Below, one piece after another: positions 1 to 5,432 of a stretch of DNA of 15,152 nucleotides. Position 1 is the stretch's first letter. Every line of letters starts with the position of its first letter. Source of the DNA: Lachnospiraceae bacterium (GTDB lineage: Bacteria > Bacillota > Clostridia > Lachnospirales > Lachnospiraceae); NCBI GenBank assembly GCA_003453515.1, contig DMLD01000157.1, forward strand, positions 1-15,152, written 5' to 3'. The notes under the pieces are model-generated. The model worked only from the letters and a program-made list of their open reading frames with translations. It searched no databases and was not told where the DNA came from. A program made the translations under genes and the position numbers.

Positions 1-1062
1 GATGTGGAGGCCGGCCATGCCCATCAGTTCAAATAGACCGACGGTCTTTAGGGTCACGGTCTTGCCGCCGGTGTTGGGACCCGTGATGACCAAAAGGTCG
101 TACTCCCTGCCAAGTGTGAGGTCTATGGGGACTACCTTTTTAGGATCGATAAGCGGGTGTCTGGCAGACTTAAGCTGTATATATTTTCCTTGAAAAAGGG
201 GCTCCGTTGCGTTCATTTTTCTTGAAAGAGCCGCCTTGGCAAAGATGAAGTCCAAGTCCAGCAGCAGCAAAAAGTCAGCCGAGATGACCTCGGTGTGCGG
301 TGCGAGGAGAAGGCTTAGGTCCTTAAGTATTTTCGAGATCTCGTCCTGTTCCTTTGCAAACCACGTCGAGAGCTCGTTGTTTAGGTTCACGACCTCCATC
401 GGCTCTATGAAAAATGTCGAGCCGGTCGAGCTCCTGTCGTGTATCATCCCGGGAAAGGAGCTCTTGAACTCCGATCGCACCGGTAGACAGTATCTTCCGT
501 CGCGTATGGTAACTATGGTCTCTCTGAGCATGTCAGAGGATGAGGCAATGGTTTTGTTTAACTGGTCGCGGATGCGTGCATCCATGCCGCGTATCGTCCT
601 TCTGATGCTTTTGAGCTCGGCGCTCGCGTCGTCTGCGATCTCCTCGGGTGAGATGATGCAGCGTTTGATCTCGGTTCGAAGCTCGGGTATATCCGTAAGT
701 CCGTCAAACATGCCGCTCAGGATATCTCTCTCCTCGGGCTTGGAGCCTATGAGGATGGCATCTGCCGCGAGCTCCAGCAGACGGCATATATCGAGAAGCT
801 CGCCTGCACCGAGAACGCCGCCCTTTTCCAGTGGGCGTATGGCTGCCCTGGGATCCGTGAGTCCGTGAAAGCTCGGCCTGTCAAAGCGCAGCAGCCTGTC
901 AAGTGCGGCACTGGTCTGCGCCTGCCAGGATATGATCTCATCGCGGTTTGACGACGGAGTGAGCCTGCGCGCCTTGGATGCGGCAACGCCCGAGTGCGTC
1001 TCGGCGGCAAGCATATCTATGATCTTGTCGTATTCAAGTATAGTGAGTACTTTTTTGTTCAT
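1..1062 (-). CDS. mutS2: Endonuclease MutS2, N-terminal part (C-terminus outside window)
   Basis: MutS2 is a MutS-family ATPase. In Bacillota it acts in recombination control and ribosome-collision rescue through C-terminal KOW and Smr nuclease domains, which lie outside the window. The frame is open from the ATG at 1062 to the window edge without a stop, giving 354 codons of a family usually near 780-790 residues. It begins MNKKVLTILEYDKI, typical of the family. It contains the core motif STGSTFFIEPMEVVNLNNEL and, near residues 328-335, the Walker A motif GPNTGGKT (58-81), followed by VTLKTVGLFELM. The start is supported by a GGGAGGA ribosome binding site at 1074-1080 and by a TTGAAA/TATTCT promoter just upstream. 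The gene is divergent from the next one. A long open frame on the opposite strand at 236-868 is a shadow of this gene. Identity is very secure. Confidence 0.95.
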   Translation of the reverse strand, partial: MNKKVLTILEYDKIIDMLAAETHSGVAASKARRLTPSSNRDEIISWQAQTSAALDRLLRFDRPSFHGLTDPRAAIRPLEKGGVLGAGELLDICRLLELAADAILIGSKPEERDILSGMFDGLTDIPELRTEIKRCIISPEEIADDASAELKSIRRTIRGMDARIRDQLNKTIASSSDMLRETIVTIRDGRYCLPVRSEFKSSFPGMIHDRSSTGSTFFIEPMEVVNLNNELSTWFAKEQDEISKILKDLSLLLAPHTEVISADFLLLLDLDFIFAKAALSRKMNATEPLFQGKYIQLKSARHPLIDPKKVVPIDLTLGREYDLLVITGPNTGGKTVTLKTVGLFELMGMAGLHI

Positions 1063-1086
1063 CTTTGCAAAAATCCTCCCCAAAAC

Positions 1087-1115
1087 AGAATAACTCATTT
1101 CGAAATATTTTTCAA
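1087..1115 (-). promoter_or_regulatory. Sigma-A-type promoter for mutS2
   Basis: On the minus strand, TTGAAA (1115-1110) and TATTCT (1092-1087) are separated by exactly 17 bp. The expected transcription start, near 1080, lies immediately before the GGGAGGA ribosome binding site, so the leader would be very short, about 18 nt. This is seen in sequence; activity is inferred. Confidence 0.6.
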
Positions 1116-1125
1116 CCTAAAACTC

Positions 1126-1154
1126 TTTTCAAACTCCGCTTTCTGTGGTAAAAT
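1126..1154 (+). promoter_or_regulatory. Candidate extended -10 promoter for the 1221-3852 unit
   Basis: TGGTAAAAT (1146-1154) is an extended -10 element on the plus strand. The -35 region at 17 bp spacing (TTTTCA, 1126-1131) is poor. It would give a leader of about 60 nt before the start at 1221. No better promoter was seen in the 158-bp divergent gap 1063-1220. Confidence 0.4.
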
Positions 1155-1207
1155 AGTCAAAGAGTTACTCCGCAAATGAGAAAACTTTACCAAATGTGAG
1201 AGATAAC

Positions 1208-1213
1208 GGAGGT
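1208..1213 (+). promoter_or_regulatory. Ribosome binding site that decides a TTG start
   Basis: GGAGGT lies 7 bp upstream of TTG at 1221. The alternative GTG at 1212 sits inside the GGAGGT itself, so it cannot be read from this site. The TTG start also puts two basic residues right before the hydrophobic core of the signal peptide. Confidence 0.7.
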
Positions 1214-1220
1214 GGATATA

Positions 1221-2129
1221 TTGAAGAGGGATCCGTATATATCGATACTTCTTTGTCTGACGCTTTTGATGAGCCTGTCATCGCCTGTCGTGGCAAGCGA
1301 CAGGGATTCAAGCGCAGCCTCGCCCGCTCTGAGCAAAAAAACAATGACTGTCAGGGTCGGTTCGTCAAAGGTGCTCACGATGAAGAACACATCGTATAAG
1401 GTGACTTGGTCGATCAAGTCGGGCAAGTCCTATGTGAAGCTTACCAACAAGAAAAAGAAGAAGGTGACCGTGGTGGGAAAGGCAAAGGGAACCGCGGTCG
1501 TAAAGGGTGTTATCAAGTATCCGTCCGGCACGAAGAAAACCTATACCTGCAAGGTCAAGGTAAAGGCAGAGCAGTGGGAGTGTCCGATATGCGGCTTCAT
1601 GAACACCTCGCACTATTGTTCCAACTGCGGCTACGAGCGCCCGACCGATGACGGGGATGACACCGAAGCTACAGCGACCCCCGCGGCAAGTGCCACACCG
1701 ACGGCTACGCCCGCACCGACTGCGGACACGATGGCTGAGGCTCTGTCCAACAGAGTTATAGTTATGCAGATAAACAGTATATTCTATTATTCGCTCCAGC
1801 TTTATGCAAATGCCGGTGCCACTGCCTTTTACAACGGAGTGTCAAACGGTACTATCAAGAGCTTCAATATGGGGCCGGTGGGCGAAGAAGAGAAGATAGC
1901 ATATCTCACTACGGGATTGACAACATACGTTTCTTCATCGAGGTATGTGGAGAAGGGGGATGTATTTCTTTATGGGAGCTACGGTCTGAAGCTGGCGACG
2001 ACCACGCACGAGACGGGAGCGTATCCGACCAGAATAGGAAGGATAAACCAGAATCTGGACACTCTGGACAGGGCTCTATCTCAGAATGTCGACGGCAAGA
2101 CCATAGTTGAATTCAAATTGTATGTATGA
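1221..2129 (+). CDS. Secreted Big_2-like and zinc-ribbon protein, function unknown
   Basis: The protein has about 302 residues from the TTG start. Residues 1-26 form a Sec signal peptide (MKRDPYISILLCLTLLMS core, ending PVVAS). About residues 35-115 form a Lys-rich bacterial Ig-like (Big_2) domain: KKTMTVRVGSSKVLTM, then KVTWSIKSG, then TYTCKVKVKA. A four-cysteine zinc ribbon follows directly (CPICGFMNTSHYCSNCGYE). Next come a Thr/Ala/Pro linker of TATPA type (about residues 145-170) and a C-terminal domain of about 130 residues that I do not recognise. Big_2 domains usually act in adhesion or as spacers on the cell surface. A zinc ribbon in an exported protein is uncommon. The next gene starts 16 bp downstream with its own strong ribosome binding site and also encodes a zinc ribbon, so the two are probably co-transcribed and may work together. 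Substrate and role are unknown. Confidence 0.8.
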   Translation: MKRDPYISILLCLTLLMSLSSPVVASDRDSSAASPALSKKTMTVRVGSSKVLTMKNTSYKVTWSIKSGKSYVKLTNKKKKKVTVVGKAKGTAVVKGVIKYPSGTKKTYTCKVKVKAEQWECPICGFMNTSHYCSNCGYERPTDDGDDTEATATPAASATPTATPAPTADTMAEALSNRVIVMQINSIFYYSLQLYANAGATAFYNGVSNGTIKSFNMGPVGEEEKIAYLTTGLTTYVSSSRYVEKGDVFLYGSYGLKLATTTHETGAYPTRIGRINQNLDTLDRALSQNVDGKTIVEFKLYV

Positions 2130-2130
2130 T

Positions 2131-2138
2131 GAAGGAGG
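2131..2138 (+). promoter_or_regulatory. Ribosome binding site for the 2146 gene
   Basis: GAAGGAGG is a near-perfect Shine-Dalgarno sequence, 7 bp before the ATG at 2146. It shows that the in-frame codons upstream, reaching into the previous gene, are not translated as part of this protein. Confidence 0.75.
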
Positions 2139-2145
2139 TAGTTTC

Positions 2146-3852
2146 ATGTTTTGTCCAAAGTGCGGTCAGACGATCCCTGACGGAAGCAAATTTTGCCAGT
2201 CCTGCGGAGCAAAGCTGGTGGAGGCAACCATCGATTCGTATGCCGGGGTGGATCCGGCGATAGCGGATATCGTTGACGGTGCCGATGCAGGCGATGATAG
2301 CGCGGATACTCAGGTAACGGACGGTGCCGGTGATGTAGTTGCGGATGCTCAGGCAGTTGATAGTGCCGGTGATGTAAGTGCAGATGGCACCGGGGATGCA
2401 GAAGCAGATTCTCAGGCGGATAGCACCGGTGATGAGGCCGAAGGAAACGAGGACTCATACGACCCGGTAAAAGAGGTGGAGGATAACGTCAATTTGTCCG
2501 GAGCCGAGCAGATGGCTGAGCAGACCATGGGCTATGTCGGCACGGCGAGTGAGAGTGCAGTGGGAATCGGCGCTATGGGTGCCGGAGATCAGGCAGCATA
2601 TCAGGGCGGTATCAACAATGCCGCCACGGTAGGAGCCACTGTCGTGAAGAAGGGATTATCAAAGCCCGTACTCTTCGGGATCATTGGTGGTTCGGTATTC
2701 TTCGTTGCTGCAGCCATAACCTTGTTGATCGTTGTATTGGCAACATCCAAGAAAACAGTCTATAACCTTCAGGATTATACGGAGGTCACGTTTGAAGGCA
2801 TCAACGGAAACGGAACCGCAGAGCTTGATTTCAAGACGAGCGAGCTGTCGATAGAGATTGCGAAAAATATGGGAATAGACGTCGACAAGCTCAAAAACAG
2901 CGACATCTCGGATTTTAGCGATCTGGGAGGCGATCTCGGGGATATTTTTTCAATATACACTGCGGTAAGCGCCCTCGATGCAAAGCTTGACAAGACAAAG
3001 GGCTTAAGCAACGGCGATACTGTCACGGTCACATATACCTTTGACAATGAAAAGGCAAAGGATATCAAGGCGGAGTTCAAAGGGGAGCCGATGACCTTTA
3101 CGGTTTCGGAGCTCGGTGAGGTCAAGGAGATCGATCCCTTTGAGAATCTGGAGGTAACGTTCGAGGGGACCTCGCCGAACATATATTTATCATACAGGAA
3201 TTCAAGCAGTGAGAAGGCGCTTAGCCTCGTATATTTTTCTGTAGATAAAAATGAAAGGCTGAAGCTCGGCGATACCGTAACGATCAAGGTCGAGGGCTAT
3301 AATGAGGAGAGCTTTGCAGCACAGTACGGAGTCAAATTCTCATCGACCAGCAAGGAGTTCAAGGTAGAAAATGTGGATGCGTATATCACTGAGAACACCG
3401 AACTGGAGGACGCCGCGCTCGACATCATGAAGACCTCCACGGAGAACTATGTTACCGAATACTTCGCCGATTCGTACAGAAGGTCGTCCATAAAGGCTTC
3501 GGATGTGACATACGAGGGCTATTATCTTTTGACAAATAAGAGTAATGACGTGTGGTCGGGGTACAACAAGGTGTATGTGGTTTACTCGGCTACGGTCTCA
3601 AGCAAGGAAAAGCCCAAGGCTTTTAAACCGACCAAGGTATATTTCCCCGTCCAGTACGATGATATCAAAAAGCTGAAGGACGGGTCATATGAGATCAACG
3701 CTTCTTACAAATCGATACTCGGCTCTACCTCGCTTACCTTCAGCTCGTGGCAGACGGTAAGCGGATATCAGGATATGGCGGATATGCACGAGGAGCTGAT
3801 CGACGCCGATGTGGCGAATTATGACGGCGTTGCTTATGGTAATGTTAAGTAG
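2146..3852 (+). CDS. Zinc-ribbon, single-TM protein with acidic repeat linker and large extracellular part
   Basis: The protein has 568 residues. An N-terminal zinc ribbon (Cys 3, 6, 17, 20: MFCPKCGQTIPDGSKFCQSC) is followed by an Asp/Ala/Gly-rich acidic linker (about residues 30-110) with imperfect 13-residue repeats. A hydrophobic membrane segment lies at about residues 175-199 (VLFGIIGGSVFFVAAAITLL). Since there is no signal peptide, the ribbon and linker should be cytoplasmic and residues 205-568 outside. The outer part has two related segments, each starting with a VTFEG strand (YTEVTFEGINGNG near 211 and LEVTFEGTSPN near 350) and each containing a GDTVTV/GDTVTI strand, so it looks like a tandem beta-rich domain duplication. 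A distinct C-terminal domain of about 130 residues follows. Zinc-ribbon proteins of this layout are common in Clostridia and mostly uncharacterised; a sensor or scaffold role is a guess. Confidence 0.85.
   Translation: MFCPKCGQTIPDGSKFCQSCGAKLVEATIDSYAGVDPAIADIVDGADAGDDSADTQVTDGAGDVVADAQAVDSAGDVSADGTGDAEADSQADSTGDEAEGNEDSYDPVKEVEDNVNLSGAEQMAEQTMGYVGTASESAVGIGAMGAGDQAAYQGGINNAATVGATVVKKGLSKPVLFGIIGGSVFFVAAAITLLIVVLATSKKTVYNLQDYTEVTFEGINGNGTAELDFKTSELSIEIAKNMGIDVDKLKNSDISDFSDLGGDLGDIFSIYTAVSALDAKLDKTKGLSNGDTVTVTYTFDNEKAKDIKAEFKGEPMTFTVSELGEVKEIDPFENLEVTFEGTSPNIYLSYRNSSSEKALSLVYFSVDKNERLKLGDTVTIKVEGYNEESFAAQYGVKFSSTSKEFKVENVDAYITENTELEDAALDIMKTSTENYVTEYFADSYRRSSIKASDVTYEGYYLLTNKSNDVWSGYNKVYVVYSATVSSKEKPKAFKPTKVYFPVQYDDIKKLKDGSYEINASYKSILGSTSLTFSSWQTVSGYQDMADMHEELIDADVANYDGVAYGNVK
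2302..2439 (+). repeat. In-frame tandem repeat encoding acidic 13-residue units
   Basis: Two full 39-bp units (2302-2340 and 2341-2379) are followed by a shortened 24-bp unit (2380-2403) and a 36-bp unit (2404-2439). They encode ADTQVTDGAGDVV, ADAQAVDSAGDVS, ADGTGDAE and ADSQADSTGDEA. All lengths are multiples of three, so the frame is kept while copy number varies. The segment forms part of the cytoplasmic linker of the zinc-ribbon protein. Confidence 0.8.
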
Positions 3853-3884
3853 GCATCAGTGTAATTTTATATGCTCTTACAGAC

Positions 3885-3960
3885 GCACTGCGCGGTCGGA
3901 GCTTTGCTCACGACTCGCATCTGACGATGGCTCGCTGTGAGCAAACTCCTGCCGCAGTGC
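3885..3960. repeat. Long inverted repeat in intergenic region
   Basis: The left arm at 3885-3911 begins GCACTGCG and ends TTTGCTCAC. The right arm at 3937-3960 begins GTGAGCAAA and ends CGCAGTGC. The arms pair over most of their length with a few mismatches or bulges, with a 25-nt loop between. The hairpin starts 33 bp after the stop at 3852. No run of T follows on either strand, so it is not a standard intrinsic terminator, though it could protect 3' ends or be a dispersed repeat element. Confidence 0.7.
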
Positions 3961-3968
3961 TGTGATGG

Positions 3969-4110
3969 GAAGAACAAACTACAAGATGCACTGCTGCTAC
4001 GATGGGAGCGTACCATAAGACGCCGTCAGTGGTAAGGGAGAAAACAAACTACAAGATGCACTGTTGCTGTGACGAGAAGAACATACTACAGGACGCCGTC
4101 AGCGGTAAGG
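3969..4110. repeat. Degenerate tandem repeat, about 70-bp period made of ~36-bp halves
   Basis: Four sub-units are visible: 3969-4005, 4006-4037, 4038-4073 and 4074-4110. The first and third share a 21-bp identical core (3973-3993 and 4043-4063, offset 70). The second and fourth share GACGCCGTCAG, one changed base, then GGTAAGGG (4019-4038 and 4092-4111, offset 73). The two types are themselves related (ACTACA, then GA, then GC). Weaker copies appear to underlie both arms of the inverted repeat at 3885-3960. The last unit covers the final codons of the phosphopantetheinyl transferase gene on the minus strand. Confidence 0.75.
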
Positions 4111-4757
4111 GCGAGCGGCGTTATATCAGAGGTGAAGGGAAAGTCACACGAGCAGACCGTTATCAGATAGCCGAGGTGCTCATACAGGGTAAAGTGAAGT
4201 AATGACGGGTCGGGAAGCTCCGGCTTGTCGATCAGACTGACGCGGATGTCCTTATCCTCCCGGGTGATCTCTATGTGTCCGGGATCAAGCGAAAGTCCGA
4301 GACCGTACCACTTCATCACACTTTCTTTGATAGTCCAAAGGCGCGTGAAATAAGCATCACGCGTCTTTTTTTCTTCTGCGGATGCTCTCTCGTTTTCCGT
4401 GAACGCTCTTTTTAGCAGCGGCTTATCAAAGCTTCTTATGTGTTCTATATCGACCCCGACTTCCTTGTCCGATACCGCACCCACAACCATATGTGAGGTG
4501 TGGGATATGTTGAAGTATAACCCATCCACGGTGGGCTTGCCGGCATCGGTGACTGTGATGGGTGCTTCCGGTTTCCCTGCGTAGTCAAGGCATTTTTCAG
4601 TAATTATACCGGCGCCCAGAACAAGCCTTTTGCCGTCGGGAAAACGCATACGCTCCACACGGTCACGCCGCGTCTGCCGCATGCGATGACAGTATTTATC
4701 AAAGAGCTTTTGATCCTCCAGCTGATGTGTGTCTAACACAAATACCTTATTTTCCAT
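4086..4757 (-). CDS. 4'-phosphopantetheinyl transferase, Sfp superfamily
   Basis: This enzyme transfers the phosphopantetheine arm of coenzyme A to a serine of acyl or peptidyl carrier proteins, in the cytoplasm with Mg2+. The protein has 223 residues, the usual size for Sfp-type enzymes. The signature motifs are present: FNISHTSHM (83-90), GVDIE (101-105, with metal-binding Asp103 and Glu105) and WTIKESVMKWYGLGLS (141-156, with Glu145 and Lys149). The ATG at 4757 is chosen because the region upstream contains a good promoter; the frame can be extended 27 codons to a TTG at 4838, but that would run through both divergent promoters. No Shine-Dalgarno sequence precedes this ATG. The last nine residues are encoded inside the repeat patch. 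No polyketide, peptide-synthetase or carrier-protein gene lies in the window, so the target is unknown. Confidence 0.9.
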   Translation of the reverse strand: MENKVFVLDTHQLEDQKLFDKYCHRMRQTRRDRVERMRFPDGKRLVLGAGIITEKCLDYAGKPEAPITVTDAGKPTVDGLYFNISHTSHMVVGAVSDKEVGVDIEHIRSFDKPLLKRAFTENERASAEEKKTRDAYFTRLWTIKESVMKWYGLGLSLDPGHIEITREDKDIRVSLIDKPELPDPSLLHFTLYEHLGYLITVCSCDFPFTSDITPLALTADGVL

Positions 4758-4764
4758 AAAAACA

Positions 4765-4793
4765 AGTATACTAAAAAAAGAAGGCAAGTTCAA
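4765..4793 (-). promoter_or_regulatory. Promoter of the phosphopantetheinyl transferase gene, possibly giving a leaderless mRNA
   Basis: On the minus strand, TTGAAC (4793-4788), a 17-bp spacer and TATACT (4770-4765) form a good sigma-A promoter. Only seven bases (TGTTTTT) separate the -10 box from the ATG at 4757, so transcription would start at or next to the start codon. The -10 is part of the palindrome AGTATACT (4765-4772). Confidence 0.6.
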
Positions 4794-4800
4794 GTCTGAC

Positions 4801-4829
4801 TTGCATTTTGAGCGGGTTTTTAGTATAAT
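4801..4829 (+). promoter_or_regulatory. Sigma-A-type promoter for the 4931-8967 unit
   Basis: TTGCAT (4801-4806), a 17-bp spacer and a consensus TATAAT (4824-4829) on the plus strand. The expected start near 4836 leaves a leader of about 95 nt. It is back to back with the minus-strand promoter, with only 7 bp between the two -35 boxes. Confidence 0.7.
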
Positions 4830-4887
4830 GTTGTGCAATAGAAATTATTAAACTAGGTCAATAGTTAAAGAACCGGATGAGTGATCT

Positions 4888-4905
4888 GTGCAGCAGCTGT
4901 TGCAC
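4888..4905. promoter_or_regulatory. Near-perfect 18-bp palindrome in the 5' leader of the 4931 gene
   Basis: GTGCAGCAGCTGTTGCAC is symmetrical except for one base pair on each side of the centre. It lies about 50 bases after the predicted transcription start and 11 bp before the ribosome binding site. It could be an operator or a small hairpin near the translation start. Function is not shown. Confidence 0.4.
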
Positions 4906-4930
4906 AAATTCGATAGGGAGGTCATCAAAC

Positions 4931-5395
4931 ATGAATTGGTTAAGACGCGTGATGATGGGGCGATACGCGAGAATGGATCAGTTAAACATTGCCCTGTTTG
5001 TTGTCTATCTGGTACTGATGCTGACAAGGACCATTCTCAGCTTTATATTCAGATCCGGGGATTTTATCATGTCGTTCAGGCTGGGAAGACCGATAGTAGG
5101 CGTAGTATACTCGGTGCTTTTTGGTTTGCAGGCAGCGGTAATCGTGTGCTTTTTTCTGAGGATACTCTCGAGAAATATCAACAAACGGGTGGCTGAGAAC
5201 CAACGCTTTGTCAGCTGGTGGGGAGGCGTGAAGGATGCTTTTTCATTTGGCTCACAAAAAAGGCAGGCGAGAAAAGAGGGCAAGCTTTTGCTTAAATGCC
5301 CGACATGCAAGAAGAAGATAAGAGTACCGCTCGGACACGGAAAAATAGAGATTACATGTCCGAATTGCAAGGCAAAGTTTATAAGAAAAACCTAA
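4931..5395 (+). CDS. Two-TM membrane protein with C-terminal zinc ribbon, function unknown
   Basis: The protein has 154 residues. The ATG at 4931 is preceded at 4916-4922 by GGGAGGT, which rules out the upstream in-frame start at 4877. Two hydrophobic segments lie at about 18-40 and 54-79, followed by a basic stretch (QKRQARKEGK) and a C-terminal zinc ribbon with CPTC (123-126) and CPNC (143-146) around KKKIRVPLGHGKIEIT. Such ribbons are common at the ends of small clostridial membrane proteins and may bind zinc or nucleic acid; here the ribbon should face the cytoplasm if both termini are inside. It is the first gene of a unit continuing into the beta-propeller gene after 37 bp. I do not recognise the rest. 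It is the third zinc-ribbon protein encoded within 4.2 kb. Confidence 0.8.
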   Translation: MNWLRRVMMGRYARMDQLNIALFVVYLVLMLTRTILSFIFRSGDFIMSFRLGRPIVGVVYSVLFGLQAAVIVCFFLRILSRNINKRVAENQRFVSWWGGVKDAFSFGSQKRQARKEGKLLLKCPTCKKKIRVPLGHGKIEITCPNCKAKFIRKT

Positions 5396-5432
5396 GATTC
5401 CGAGATAAATATAAAATAGTGCAGGTGTAAAA

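Noticed and set aside
236..868. Long open frame on the plus strand opposite mutS2
   Set aside because: It is antisense to a well-conserved mutS2 frame, has Ser/Arg-rich low-complexity translation, and lacks a ribosome binding site.
1212..1220. GTG start for the Big_2/zinc-ribbon protein
   Set aside because: The codon overlaps the GGAGGT site; TTG at 1221 is at proper spacing and gives a better signal peptide.
3885..3960. Intrinsic terminator for the 2146 gene
   Set aside because: The stem is long with a 25-nt loop and no T-run follows on either strand.
3969..4110. CRISPR array
   Set aside because: The units are degenerate, directly abutting, two alternating types, and there are no unique spacers or cas genes.
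4758..4838. 27-codon N-terminal extension of the phosphopantetheinyl transferase from TTG at 4838
   Set aside because: It would cover both divergent promoters, has no ribosome binding site, and the extension does not look like an Sfp N-terminus.
4877..4930. Upstream start for the two-TM zinc-ribbon protein
   Set aside because: GGGAGGT at 4916-4922 points to the ATG at 4931; the extension would include the palindrome and has no ribosome binding site.
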